Assembly (NCBI RefSeq): GCF_041260155.1
Contig: NC_091940.1
Span: 24,785,870-24,849,869, forward strand
From: Ptychodera flava
Lineage: Eukaryota; Hemichordata; Enteropneusta; Ptychoderidae
Direction of reading: 5' to 3'
DNA: 64,000 nucleotides
Shown: positions 1 to 12,607 of the stretch, piece after piece
Position numbering within the stretch: position 1 is the first letter of the stretch
How the letters are laid out: each line of letters starts with the position of its first letter
Translations under genes and position numbers: made by a program
Notes under the pieces: model-generated
Told to the model about the DNA's origin: nothing
Databases searched by the model: none
The model's input: only the letters and a program-made list of their open reading frames with translations

Positions 1-90
1 GGATTTAGTCGAGCGGTTCTCTCGGTGGCCTCTCCGCTAGGCGACTGATGCCGTATGTTGTGGGTTCGAACCCGATTGAAAACTAGCCGT
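1..90 (+). other. tRNA-like (SINE-head-like) sequence
   Basis: An A-box-like TAGTCGAGCGG near position 7 and a perfect B-box-like GGTTCGAACCC near position 63 have the spacing of an RNA polymerase III internal promoter. A long variable region would fit a class II (Leu/Ser type) ancestor. The ends do not pair into an acceptor stem, so this is not a working tRNA gene. It directly abuts LTR sequence at about 92, with no SINE body or tail between. It may be a tRNA-derived SINE head or a tRNA pseudogene. Confidence 0.5.
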
Positions 91-91
91 A

Positions 92-450
92 TTTGACCGA
101 AATGCACATTTTTCAGGACACTCATCACTGTGCATGTACAATGATTTATTTGCGCGGACTGTGTTAACATGGACATATTTGTCACAAAGTTTCCGGCAAC
201 AGTTGCTTCATAGTTTAATTTATTCGTGTTATTTTGTCGTGATTCTGGGGTTAAATTCTCATTACTACCAGATTTCCCATCATGCTTTTAAAACCTACAA
301 CGACAACGCACATGGATGCGGCGTGCTGCTCTGTACCGTGAGTTTAAACGTAATAAACCAATGTTTTTTTGTTCATCGAGAACTGTGAGTTTCTTCAGTG
401 TCACTGGGAATGATCGGCGGCCAATATCACTACACTGAATATTCCCCACA
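92..450 (+). repeat. 5' LTR of the BEL element, 5'-truncated
   Basis: Matches 7917-8274 of the 3' LTR nearly base for base and ends at the same CCCCACA. About 234 bases of the 3' LTR's left part (7683-7916) have no counterpart here; a tRNA-like sequence takes their place. The left target-site copy is therefore not visible. Confidence 0.9.
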
Positions 451-458
451 CTGAACGG

Positions 459-475
459 TGGCGACCACGACGGGA
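459..475 (+). other. BEL primer-binding site, tRNA-Arg-like
   Basis: TGGCGACCACGA begins eight bases after the 5' LTR. It is complementary to the CCA-terminated 3' end typical of animal tRNA-Arg(UCG), with a mismatch further in. Position and the TGG start are as expected. The tRNA assignment is from memory of the tRNA 3' end. Confidence 0.6.
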
Positions 476-3400
476 GAAAGAGCGTGAGTACATCATATAG
501 GACTTATAGTGTTGTACACAGCATTGCATCATCAATCAAATTAGACGAAGTTACCGTGGGAAAGCAGAACTAACGCTGTTGCAACGAGGTTTTTGCAGTC
601 GAATAACTGTTGATCGCAGTGCTTACAAGCGTGCACAAAACACTGCATTTACCGAGGAGAGATTCAAACGACAGCTGGCTATTGCCGAAATCAAACTTGA
701 TGAAATTGCAGAGCTATCCAACAGTGAGGACACGGTAGACATTACCACGGCATATGAACAAATAGGAGAGTTGATCAAAAGATTAGACAAATTAAAAGAC
801 GAGACAGCCGAATATATGTTGGAAGCAGAATCAGACTTAGAACATGTGAAGGAGTGGACAACAACACAGAAAGAGTCCATCCAGTTATTTAGGGAGGCGC
901 GGCAGCGTATCAGAAAACAGCTAGACGAAGCTGTGGAAAGAGACGTACAACTCAAGCTTGAAAAAGAGCTACATATCCAGCGCGTGGTAAATGAGCAACA
1001 ATCAAAATACAGAGCACAACAACAAATGGAAATTGAGATGGCAGCAACACGCCAACAAAAATGAGAGGAAGAGTGGTATAGACAGAAACTAGATTTCGAG
1101 AGACAGATCGAAGCCAACCGTGCCGAACGAGTTGACCACAGGGGGGAGCATGCATCTTCAACAGCGCCCTCAACACAAGCAGTGAAGCTTCAGAAATATA
1201 CAATCACGCCATTCTCTGGTGACTACAAGGACTGGTTACGCTTTTGGAATCAGTTTACAGTAGAGGTGGATGGTTCTAATCTTGCAGAAATCAGTAAGTT
1301 TAATTACTTACTAGAGCTAGTGAAAGACAAACCAAAGGAGGATATCCTGGGCCTACCACATACCTCAGAGGGATATCAGGTAGCCAAGAGAAAATACTTG
1401 TCGAGACGTATGGGAAGGACATTAAGGTGCACAAAGCCTTGATAAAGGAACTTGAGGAACTACCAGACCAACATTCACAAGTTGCGTGACATTCACGACT
1501 TTTATAACAGGCTTGCCAGGATAGTTCGCACTCTCACAACAATGAGGAAACTGACTACTGCACAAAGCTCAGTCTACACTCTGATGGACAAGCTTGGCCC
1601 AGTTCGAGAAGTTCTCGTACAAAAGGACGATGATTGGGAAGAGTGGGGATTGGAACATCTTGTTGAAAATCTACGAAAGTATGTTGAGAGAAATCCCCTG
1701 AGAGCTGGTGATGATAAGATTACCACAGGGAGAAGAGATGATACAGCAAGACACACGTCATGGAGGAAAAAAGAAGAAAAGTTACTTCTTGGCAGTAATG
1801 GAGAGTCTAAACAAGGTCGCAAGATTAAATGTGTGTATTGCAGTTCAGAAGATCATTCGAGTAACGGCTGTATGAAAGTACTGGATGTGGCCACCAAGAG
1901 AGCAATACTGAGAAGAAACAGGATGTGTTTCAACTGTACAGGATTTGGTCATCTTGCAGTCAACTGTAGATCCCGGGGATGCAAGAACTGTAAAGGAAAG
2001 CATCATACCTCAATTTGTGACAAAGGAAAATCAACGCTTGATGTGTCGGACAATACCAAAGTGGAAAAGGGATTGAGCTCAGTGATGGATCATGCCTCAG
2101 CATTACATGCCACTGTTATCGCCAAAGTTGGAAAGGAGAAAGTTCGAGTCATGTTTGACACAGGTGCGGGTAGTTCATACATATGTTCAGACTTGATTAC
2201 AAAATTGCGTGTGAAGCCAGTGAAGACAGAACAGCGTTGTATTGAACAGATGTACGGCACTGTAAGGAAGATTGTTGAGGTGTACAGTATCACATTACAG
2301 TCCTTAGCAGTTGATGGTTTCTCATTCAATGTTGAGTGTGTGAATGCTGAGAAAGATATATTAACCCACCTGCCTAACCCAGGCATTCCTGCATTGAAGA
2401 AACAACACAGACGACTCAACCGGTTACATTTCAGCAAGGAAGAGACAATTGATGTTTCATTGCCAGTTCACATTATCTTAGGAGTGGCAGACTACCAGAG
2501 GATTCGCACGACAGAACCTCTAGTCCTTGGAACCCACCCAGATAAGGATCCAGGAACAGACTTCACGATGCTGGGTTGGACAATTTCTGGACGGCAGTCA
2601 GGGAGAGAGAGTCAGACAGAGAAACAGTTCTTTCTGAGATCCAGCCAAGAAGAATTTGAGAAGCTGTGCTCACTGGATGTTCTTGGAATCAAAGACGCAG
2701 ATATAAAGGAAAGTGCAGCAATTCACAAAGAGTTCAAGAAACAGTTGACTAGGGCAGAGAGTGGATACTATGAAACAAAACTACCTTGGAAGGAAGATCA
2801 TGTTCCACTTCCTACAAATAAGAGCTTGTGCACAGCTCGGCTATACAGCACAACAAAGAGACTAGAGAGAATCGGGAGATTAGAAGAGTACGACAAAATC
2901 ATGAGAGAACAAATCAACATGGGAGTGATTGAGCCTGTACCAGCCAATCAGACAGGGGAGATAGTACATTATGTCCCACATCAAGCCGTCATTCGAGATA
3001 AGGCAGAAACAACAAAGATGAGAATAGTGTATGACTGCTCAGCGAGAGCCAACGTGAGAAGCCCTTCACTCAACGACTGCCTAGAGACGGGGCCACCACT
3101 ACAACCACTCTTATTTGACATCATTGCAAGAAATCGCATGCGAAAGTTCTGTATCACAGGAGATATTCAGAAAGCTTTCCTGCAAATCAGAGTGCACGAA
3201 CAAGACAGGGATGCACTGCGAGTTCTGTGGTACAACAATCTACAAGATCGTGAGGTGACAGAGTACAGATTCACACGGGTTATCTTTGGAGCGACGTCAA
3301 GTCCATATATTCTCGGTGTAACACTGCAGAAGCACATGAGGACTATAAACAGGAATATCCAGCAACAGTACACAGCTTGCTGGAAGATACATATGTTGAT

Positions 3401-5557
3401 GATATTCAAGGAGGTGGAGATCAAGAAGATGATGTTGCGACTTTCAAGGTGGAGTCCACCAAAATACTGTCAGAGGGTGGTTTCAATCTTCACAACGGCA
3501 TAGCAACATCGATCACCTCAGCGCAGAGAACGACAAGCAGGAAGAAGATACTTACACAACAAGGTTTCTTGACAACACATCTAGCAACGAGACAGATTTT
3601 TAGGTATTCTATGGAACAAGGAGGAGGACACATTGACGATCAGTTTTGAATCATGCCAGAAGAGCAGTGAACCAATCACTAAAAGGAAGATGTTAGCTGA
3701 TATCAACAGCATCTTTGACATACTTGGATGGAGTTCTCCAGTTACTATCACTGCGAAGTTGATCTTCAGTGAAGTGTGCCTTCTTCAGCTACATTGGGAT
3801 GAGGAAATTCCAAATGAAATTCGACGGAAATGGCAGATGTGGATAAACAGCTTGCAGCGTGCACCAACCATAACGGTACCACGCTGTGTGTTCACTGGCA
3901 ACCCAACACATTATGAAATGCATGGATTTGTGGATGCAAGCAAGACTGCTGTTTGTGCTGCAATATACATCGTTGCGTATGAGAACTCAACACCGGTCAG
4001 CCAGAATCTACTCACAGCTAAGCAAGAATTGCTTCTAAACACATGAGCATTCCAAGGTTGGAGTTGATTGCCGCACATACACTAGCCAAACTACAGGATA
4101 ATGTCAGCAAAGCTTTGTCCAATATCCATATCACGGCTTGTCACAGTTGGGTAGACAGCACCACTGTTTTATACTGGTTGTCTAATCATGGAGAATGGTC
4201 AACATTTGTGCGCAATCGGGTCAAGAAGATTGACGAGCTGACAGAGTCCAAGTGGAGATATGTGCCAACAGCAGAAAATCCAAGCGACCTTGGAACTAGA
4301 GGGTCAGCACCAAATCGACTCGGGACGATGTGGTTTCAAGGGCCAAGCTGGCTCTCAAGTGAAGGTGACAGACCAGTTCAACCAGAGATTTCAGAGTCAG
4401 AGGGAGCCAAGTCAGAGAAAAAGTCAACGAAGAAAAGAGAAGTGATTCTTCTACTGGAAGATGCAACTCAGAATGACACGAAAGCATGGTCACAAGAGCT
4501 TCTTAGCAAGTTCAAATTCTGGAAGCCTCTACGCATAACGTCATATATTAAGCGTTTCATAGATGGCTGTAAGGGGATAAGACGAGTGGGACCACTTACT
4601 AAATCAGAGATCACTGCATCAGAGAAGGTATGGATCAACACAACGCAGCAAACAAACAACATGGCTTCAGATGTTACATTAGCAGCAGATGAAGATGAAA
4701 TAGTGAGGTGTCATGGCAGAGGTCCAGGTTACAACCCTATCTTCATCCCAAGAAGATCTGCCCTGGCGAGACGTATCATTGAGCACTGCCATCTTCAGAC
4801 ATTGCACGGGGGAGTTGCAACTACAATGAGTAAGGTCAGAGAGAAATACTGGATCCCAAAGCTACGATCCATAGTCAAATCTATACGACATGAATGCAGC
4901 TACTGTGCGAAGTATCGTGCAAAGGTGTTAGATGCTCCAGCTACATCAGCCCTGCCCACCTACAGAACGGAATTCACTGAGCCGTTCGATGTGACAGGTG
5001 TGGACTTTGCAGGGCCACTCATGTACAAATCAGAAAAGCATGAGACCAGAAAGGCTTACATTGCCCTCTTCACGTGTGCCAGCACCAGAGCTGTGCACCT
5101 CAAGCTTTGCAGAGACCTGTCTGTGAATGAATTCAAGCGACAGTTGAAGGAGTTTGTTGCTCGGAGAGGAACACCAAGTGTCATGGTGAGCGACAACGCC
5201 AAGACCTTCATCGCGACCAAACGGTGGTTGTCGACGTTACAAACGGATGAAGATTTTTTCAACTATTTGACAACACATAACATAGAGTGGAAGTTCAACA
5301 TGTCACGTTCTCCATGGTGGGGTGGATTTTTTGAACGACTCATCGGCATCATAAAGAGAAGTCTGTCGAAAGCTATAGGAAGAGCATTACTGAAATTTGA
5401 AGAGCTCGAGGAAGTTCTACTCGATGTGGAGACGTTCATGAACAACAGACCATTGTGCTATATGGAAGAAAACTTCGAGCAAGTAGTGATCACCCCAAAC
5501 CTGCTGTTGCGTGGACAACCAGCGCGTTTTTCTGGAGGAGAGCATCAATGACATGGA

Positions 5558-7121
5558 CAGTGTTGTCCTTAGAAGCCGGGTGCCGGGTAAATAACCCGGC
5601 TGTTTTGCATTTTTTCCCGGCTACTTTTAACGTCATTAGATTCGGGATCGCACTGCCAGCTGTTAGACGGCACACGTACGATTAGCAGTTTCGCGACCCC
5701 TTTCCCCGCATGGAACTGCACAAACACAAAACAGTTTCTAAATCCCCAATTGTGGCTTTTTGAGCCCGATCTTTTATTCGTTAAATAGTGTGATTGGCTG
5801 ATGGACGCACCTATGGTGTTGCCTTTGTTACGAGCAGTGTAATTGGTTTGACTAGTATGAAGGTCATCTTAGGTAATTTTTAACGATGGCGTCAAAAAGA
5901 AATGTGGCGTCGGCCACTGGCACCTTGCCGATGGAATATTTTTTCCCGAAGAAAGCCCAACAATACATTTAGTTTATGTATGAAAAACTTCAATTTCGCT
6001 GAATTTGTGAGAGAAAGGCGCCGAAAAGATGTGATTTTTATCGACGGTTCGAAGTTCATGAGACCATGGATGTAAAAAATATTTTTTACATCCATGATGA
6101 GATTGGCAAGCTAGTTTTCCGCCGCCGCGATGGCTGCCAACGTCACTACGAGTATGATCTTCTCAACAAATCAAGTTATTCTCAGAGCAATACCGACGCA
6201 TTTTCTAGATTATTTTTTAAAAATGAGCTAGAACTGATTTTTTTAGAACCGACTGTTTATGTGAATGGGTATTTTATTTTCATTGATTATTTTTACGTTC
6301 TAGAAACCATGGTCACACTCACAGGCATGTGTGTTGCCGACCGTTGCCGACCGGCGAATCATCGTCACGGCTCACAGCTTCACCGTGGCGCTGATCCCCC
6401 GTTGTTTAAGACAACAGGACAATACGTCGTGGATTCCGGCATGGGTTCAGTTTCACTGCGCTTCTCCATGTTGGGTTGCCCGATAGTGTCTTTCGATGGA
6501 ACCTCTGAATCATTTTTTTTCACTGACTCGTGGAGCAAATTTGAAAGAAAATAGAGTTGTTTCCTTCCGACGCCATACTGCATATCTGCTTTGATCAAAT
6601 TTGGGAACTGCGAGACGGGACGATCTTGCACGGTTGACATTTATTAGTAATTTGTTGCAACATTTCTGTCAATCACTCACTTTGTGTCATAAGTTTCAGA
6701 AACTATGAGGTAATGAAGAATGGGAATGAGCAATGAAATGAGCAGACTGCAGGTGATTTAAGATTAAATGTTAAATCTTCACTGCAAATAAAACCATAAG
6801 TGTGTCATAGATAATACAAACAAAACAAAATCATGTTTGTTTGTTTTGTAGTATGTGAACCATGTCTGCAGCACGTCTAAGACACACAACAAAAGTACTG
6901 TTTCAGTCTCAGCTAAATGTCACCTCAGATGCCACCAGAGAACACCATTTCCACTCCAAAATTTCATTTTTCGCCTTGCGAGAGGGGGCACCCCCCTCTC
7001 GCGCTCTCCCCCCCCCCTCGTTCGCTATGCTCACTCGCCACTCGGTCGCTTCGCTCCCTCGCAGTACACCCGTCTACTTTCTTAAATTACCCGGCTACTT
7101 TTAAATGTAAGGACAACACTG
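5558..7121. mobile_element. hAT-like non-autonomous DNA transposon in BEL
   Basis: Terminal inverted repeats CAGTGTTGTCCTTA / TAAGGACAACACTG bound a 1564-base insert. The six bases CATGGA are repeated directly outside each end (5552-5557 and 7122-7127), a clean target-site duplication. CAGTG-type termini are typical of hAT elements, although hAT usually makes 8-bp duplications; a 6-bp variant or another superfamily is possible. Subterminal direct motifs (CCCGGCTACTTTTAA near both ends), a 32-base perfect palindrome (6065-6096) and a GC-rich stretch (about 6965-7075) are inside. No transposase domain is recognisable, so it was probably mobilised in trans. It splits the BEL integrase region and is thus younger than the BEL insertion. 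Confidence 0.85.
6065..6096. repeat. 32-bp perfect palindrome
   Basis: CATGGATGTAAAAAAT is followed directly by its exact reverse complement inside the hAT-like element. It could form a hairpin, or mark an inversion or deletion junction in the non-autonomous copy. Confidence 0.85.
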
Positions 7122-7682
7122 CATGGATGACTCGAGAGATGTGATGAGTAAGCGGCTGAAGTACTTGAGATCCTGTAGAGAAAATGTTCGCAAACGTTGG
7201 TTAAATGAGTACCTTCACGCCTTGCAGGAACGTTACAGCAAGAGGATTGAGGCAAAGCATCAGGAGTTACCAAGAAAGAACTCGATTGTTCTACTCAAGG
7301 ACACGACCAAGAATCGAGCAAATTGGAGGATAGGACGGATAGTAGACGACATAGTGGGTAAGGATGGAGTGATAAGAGGATACAAGATCCGGACAGGCAG
7401 TGGCTATGTTGTTGAGAGGCCACTCCAGTTGGTGTGTGATCTGGAAGTCAGCGGAACTAATGATGCAACAGGGGTTGGCGATATAGCTGATCCAGTGATT
7501 AACCAGACACGCACTTCAGCTGATGAAGAGGAAAGATCTCAAGCCAACCAAGAGTTGAGACGCCCTGCTCGGCGAGCAAAGACTGCTGCGGTAGATCGCC
7601 TTGTTGGTGTCATTGCTAACGAGAATGAGGACGATTAGGAAACCTCTATATTAAAGTTTAAGTAACTTTAATAGGGGGAGGG

Positions 7683-8274
7683 TGTGGAAAACCTACCGAC
7701 TTTATTATTGTTATTTGTTGTTGTTTAGACCAAAACTGAATTTTGTTTATTGCTGTTTATCGTGTTTATCATGATTCCGGAAATTTGGCAAAATATTTTA
7801 TACTACAGTCGATGCTTTGAACACATACTGCGCATGACATAAAAACTTCGCTCAACAGAGACTTTTCTGGAGCTTGGACACAGTTATGAGAATCTATGTA
7901 CAGGCGATGGCTGAACTTTGACCGAAATGCACATTTTCAGTACACTCGTCACTGTGCATGTACTACGATTTATTTGCGCGGACTGTGTTAACATGGACAT
8001 ATTTGTCACAAAGTTTCCGGCAACAGTTGCTTCATAGTTTCATTTATTCGTGTTATTTTTCGTGATTCTGGGGTTAAATTCTCATTACTACCAGATTTCC
8101 CATCATGCTTTTAAAACCTTCAACGACAACGCACATGGATGCGGCGTGCTACTCTGTACCGTGAGTTTAAACGTAATAAACCAATGTTTTTTTTGTTCAT
8201 CGAGAACTGTGAGTTTCTTCAGTGTCACTGGGAATGGTCGGCGGCCAATATCGCTACACTGAATATTCCCCACA
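7683..8274 (+). repeat. 3' LTR of the BEL element
   Basis: 592 bases running from TGTGG to CCCCACA (canonical TG...CA ends), directly after a purine run (AGGGGGAGG, 7673-7682) that is the probable polypurine tract. The sequence to the right (AAAGG...) is host intron. Confidence 0.9.
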
Positions 8275-8460
8275 AAAGGCGTAAATAAAGAAATAAAAAT
8301 AATAATAAATTTGTAAGCACATATGATTCAATGCTTGAATAATTGATAAATAAATGAACGAACAAACAAACAACAAAAGACAAAAGACCTAACAAATAAA
8401 CAAACAAATAAGATAAACGAGTGACTGAACTTAATAAGTATAAGACTATTGTAAAAAAAA

Positions 8461-11309
8461 CTTTCAATATTCTTCATTTCTTCCGCCACGTAATTAAGAG
8501 CATTCCTTCAAATAGAAATATGATGCAGTCAGGCACGTATATTTAGATGCAGATGTAGTTAATAAATAACGCGTTCAGCTAAAAAAGGTAAATTGATATT
8601 GTTATTATCATCATCATTGTTTTATTCATTATCTCTAATGATGCTTTAGTTGTAATAGAAGTAGTATCTGAAGAACAATATAATTATGTATGTAAATTTA
8701 TTCATTTAGTCTGGTTCATTAGCATGAATGAATCGTAAGTGAATGATTCTATCAATTTACTAAATTCCGTTGGTACAGACTCTCCACAGTAGATCCTTGC
8801 CTGTTTATCAGTCTCTCTGTGTTTGAATAGTATGCAAACATGCGTATGAAAACCATAACAAAATGAATGGTAAAATCAAAAGTACTTGCGCGCGCATGTT
8901 ATCCTAGGCATCTATTACCAGTCATTTTAAAGTCCATTTGATAATTGTAGGATTTTCCCTAACTGGACAAAAATTTAACATATCAATATTTGTCACTTTA
9001 TGATTTGTTTCAAATTTCAAGAAGTGTAAATTATATTTATTTGCTACACTACAATGCTATTGCCATCATGATTGTGTCAACGTCGGCGTGAACACCGTTT
9101 TGTCTTTTGAGGAAGAAAGTCGTATTGTCCATTCATGACTTGATGTTTTCTAGTAATAATGTTGTTTCGCTAGACTGAAAGATCCGTCGCTCGAGGACGC
9201 TTCCAACGCTCTCCTCCCTGTAAGAGGGGGAGCGTAGAGAGCGCCCTCGAGCGACGGATCTTCCAGTCTATAGTTTCGAGTATTGGAAGATTTACAGTTA
9301 AGCATGAGGAATTGCAAGTTTCAAATAAATTAAGTTAAGTTACGAGAGTACTGTGTTTGAACTGACCAGCCAGAATACGCCCATAAACCTGAATACATAG
9401 CAAGAGAGATGCTGTTGGCAAAGCCGTTCGTAAAACTGTCTGTGTGTCCTGAAAGGTAAAGAGTAATATGCATTAAGAACTGCTTTTGACATGGGCTATG
9501 TAGCGAATAAGTAGCATTTGTGTTGCCTCCAAAGCATGCGCATGTGTGTCACTTACTGCAAGCTGCCAACTCCAAAACAAACTTTCGATAAAACTTGTCG
9601 TCCTAAGCGAACAAAGATTGTTGAGAATTGTCTTACGTATTCGCCAGGAACCGTCCCTAATTTAGAAATTTCCGAGCAGACGAATTGAATCGTAGGTGAT
9701 ATGGAGAATTGGGAAGCAAATTGCACCGGTCCAATATTGATCACTGGAATCACGGCAAGGACTCATCAAATTATGTTTGTGTATTTTGCTTTGGTGATCC
9801 ACTAAAAGGTTGGGCATAGTATATTTTTCAAGTAAATGGGTCATCAAATGCTAATGCTAATCATTTGATTGATTATTAGGTTTCTTTGACTCTCCCAGAT
9901 AACCTCAAACTTTAAACACAGTGAGTTTAGAGAACATCATAGGAAGTTTTGTTAGTTAATATCGTTTTAATATGACATTAAACTGGTCCAATAATCATTT
10001 CCATTCAAGGTAATACATTACCAGGTCCATGGGACATTTGTGATTTACAAATTTTAGTAGGACCATCCTGAACCACGTCTGCATAATATAGAAATGCTAT
10101 AGGCACAAGATGCTAACTGATTCCACAAGTACTCAGAGTAATTGTTGAGAGTAGACTTACTGATCTTATCTTTAGGAGGGCGTGTTTTAACAGTGAAATA
10201 AACTTGTTCGGGGGAGTCATTTCGTTCAGTTGAGAACAAGTAGTCTTATCTCCTACGCCTGCTAACTGTCACACATTGTTTCAACAGCATAACTCTCCGA
10301 GTGTACAGATCTTATCTTCTCGGACAAAACAAAACTTCAATTCTCTAAATATAAATATAGCCACTAATGACAGGGCTGGCCACCTTTACATACCTGTCCC
10401 TATAAGTAGTACAGGCCTGTCCCAATGATGATTGCTGTCGCCAATAGTTTGATATTTGAGAGGACGTTTGTAAGCCGAACCGTCCATTGAGTTCCAATAC
10501 AGTTGAGGAATACAAGAAACACCTGAATATACCGGGAAGGCAAACGACCGCAAAAGTGTTTAGTATGTAACATTTAAGTTGCTGAGTCGACACATTAAAT
10601 AACTTAAATCTGCAGACTGTAGTGCTTTGCCTACTTTCAAAACTGATATCGAAATTCCACCATGTCAAACTTGTGACACATTTCTTGCCGATAAGATATT
10701 TTTCATGGCAAAGGTTGGCCTCATATACTTTCGCAAAACTCATAACAGCCTTTTCATACGGCGCAAGATATTTTCGTATGCAAAGCACCAGAACAACATT
10801 GGTGCATATACTTACTCAGAGCTGCTAAAGCGACGAGGCGTTTCGGTAGCTGTTGGGTGATGTTACATTCCGAAAACAGTGGATAGACTATATAATCAGC
10901 GCAAACTAGCAGTACTATAGCTTGACTCGTTGGCCTTAGGATGACAGTGGTAATCCATAGCCTTAGGAAAGCTGGCAGGGGACCGAACGCCTCCGAATTT
11001 CTTTATAGATGTGCCCAGCTCTGACATCACCAGCGCCCCAAGCAATGAACATATTCCACAAACCAGCCATATAATCCAAGACAATCCAACAGAACCAGCG
11101 TTCTGGAGTTTTCCCTTCGGTGACACGAAAATTCCCGATCCAACAATTACACCAACATTTAGAAGAATGCCATCGATTACAGTCAGTCGTTTCTTGATTC
11201 GGAAACATTCTTTCCGTTCATCGCCATTTTGTACGTCATTTTTCAATGGCAAATCATGACGGTGTACGCCTGACGTTCGATGAGCTGCAGCTTCCCCTGT
11301 CATCGCCAT
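8461..11309 (-). pseudogene. SLC7 LAT-family transporter copy A, pseudogene
   Basis: Leftmost array member, minus strand. Recognisable exons: 1 at 10816-11309, 2 at about 10394-10522, 3 at 9367-9448, 4 at 8461-8505. Later exons would lie left of the window; a BEL element sits between them and exon 4. Exon 1 encodes the family N-terminus ([19 protein letters not shown]) and the heavy-chain cysteine region (FSECN). Against copies B-D there are several lesions: a 23-base deletion in exon 1 after KFGG (frameshift), a 2-base insertion near the exon 2 end giving a stop, an 18-base in-frame deletion in exon 3, and loss of the GT donor after exon 4. Family role: 12-helix amino-acid exchanger light chain. 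This copy almost certainly makes no transporter. Confidence 0.85.
9171..9270. repeat. 100-bp fold-back element
   Basis: TAGACTGAAAGATCCGTCGC at the left end is matched in reverse complement at the right end (one mismatch), with arms of about 45 bases around a short GC-rich centre. It lies in intron 3 of SLC7 copy A. Likely a tiny MITE; no clear target duplication. Confidence 0.75.
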
Positions 11310-11382
11310 CTTGTCATAATGGAATGATCACAATAACCGACAGGGGCAAAGAACACATTTTATTAATTCTCTTTCTTAGCCA

Positions 11383-11383
11383 C

Positions 11384-11459
<76 letters not shown>
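11383..11459. repeat. poly-C / (CT)n microsatellite
   Basis: A C-run followed by about 30 CT units just upstream of SLC7 copy A exon 1 (in gene sense, a GA-rich tract). Low-complexity reading frames here are artefacts. Confidence 0.95.
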
Positions 11460-11461
<2 letters not shown>

Positions 11462-12191
11462 ATTATAGATAAGTATACTTAATTTAATATACCGGTGTGA
11501 TTAGAAGTGCAAAGAAGTAAAACAAATATGGCATCGACATTTCACCGAAAATATTATTGTGATACATTGGCATGTTTCAGGCAAACCATGAGCAAGAATT
11601 CACCACAGAGCTAGCTAACCTGTGAGATTAATTTACTTGCCTTAATGTTTTCCCCGTCTCATTGTCTGCTACTTTAGTATCCTCATGATAGTACATTTTT
11701 ATTCTCATCTATATCTCTTGTGCCCACTCTTCCACAGTCAGCATTAAAGCGGTGTTTACAAGCACAAACTATTTATGATCGTCAGCCATTGAAACAAATG
11801 TCTCATTGGATAACCTCAGAACAGGTTAAATATTGTTTTCTGTACCATTCACAAGAATTTATCTGTTCAATTGCACTGAGTGGAAAGTTGGAACCCCCTC
11901 ATGTTAGCCAAGAGTTTTCTATTCATATCTCCACTGCCATTAATCATGCTCGCTCCTAGACGCTATTTCACAGAGAGCTGCATGCTATTGTATTCCGTTT
12001 TGGCCTACGTTTACAGAGGTCAAATGCCTTTATGTGGACATTCGATAGATATCAAACTTGATGTTATCAAGCAAAAAACAATACATTGGTCAAAAGGACG
12101 TAAAGGACAGCAGGCGGCAAAACATGAATTGTAAAGCGTGACATATTGTCGACTACTTGTTATAAACTTAATTAATAAATAAATAAAGTTC

Positions 12192-12260
12192 TCTGTCCTT
12201 GTATATATGGGAGCCTTGTAAATTATTAATTTACAAGGCTCCCATATATACAAGGACAGA
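12192..12260. repeat. 69-bp perfect palindrome
   Basis: Two 34-base arms (outer end TCTGTCCTTGTATATATGGG) are exact reverse complements around a single central base. It lies upstream of SLC7 copy A. It could be a minimal MITE or a hairpin; no function can be assigned. Confidence 0.9.
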
Positions 12261-12510
12261 CACCTTTACACTCAATTGTTTCACATAACTCATATTCTTG
12301 CTTACTGACCATATGACTCATTTGCAATCCTAAGTAAGAGCATTATTTACGCTGAAGACGCAACACTATCATTACTTTCTTTTCCCTTTTAGGCTTTGAC
12401 ATCGCCTTGTCCATGGGTTGTGACCTTGGTACATTAGATATACAAGCTCAAGAAGGCGTGAATATGTCAGTTTTTTCTCTGTCGGCGATAATTGCTGCGT
12501 AGGTACGTTT

Positions 12511-12529
12511 GTTATCGGAAACTGATAAC
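12511..12529. promoter_or_regulatory. Paired GATA motif upstream of SLC7 copy A
   Basis: GTTATC, 7 bases, GATAAC: an inverted pair of GATA-factor cores. The same arrangement occurs upstream of copies C, E and D, in the part of the flank shared between copies. Function is inferred from conservation among duplicates only. Confidence 0.4.
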
Positions 12530-12607
12530 CTTCCACTACGTGAAAACTTTCTGCTTGTTTCGGACACAACGCCCCTTTTAGCTGTATTATGTAGCGATTG
12601 CTCTTAA

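Larger units (their letters stand above)
92..8274 (+). mobile_element. BEL/Pao LTR retrotransposon, broken
   Basis: A fossil LTR element on the plus strand, antisense to the host SLC7 array. Parts in order: partial 5' LTR 92-450; primer-binding site about 459-475; gag region from about 580; zinc knuckles about 1830-2030; aspartic protease (DTGAG) about 2090-2600; reverse transcriptase about 2780-3480 with YVDD; RNase H region about 3640-4330; integrase zinc-binding and DDE core about 4780-5550; integrase C-terminal region 7123-7638; polypurine tract 7673-7682; 3' LTR 7683-8274. Domain order and the protease and knuckle style are those of BEL/Pao, not Gypsy or Copia. The coding region is broken, with roughly five interruptions plus an inserted DNA transposon (5558-7121). 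The shared LTR parts differ at 9 substitutions and 3 single-base indels in about 358 bases (about 2.5%, counted by eye), so it is fairly young. It lies in intron 4 of SLC7 copy A. Confidence 0.92.

Noticed and set aside
1-90. A functional tRNA gene
   Set aside because: A and B boxes are present but the ends do not pair into an acceptor stem and no proper anticodon arm could be drawn.
6066-6554. 162-residue plus-strand frame in the hAT-like element
   Set aside because: It begins inside a 32-base palindrome and shows no transposase, BED zinc finger or other known motif.
8275-8279. Target-site duplication of the BEL element
   Set aside because: Only the right flank is visible because the left LTR end is missing, so a duplication cannot be shown.
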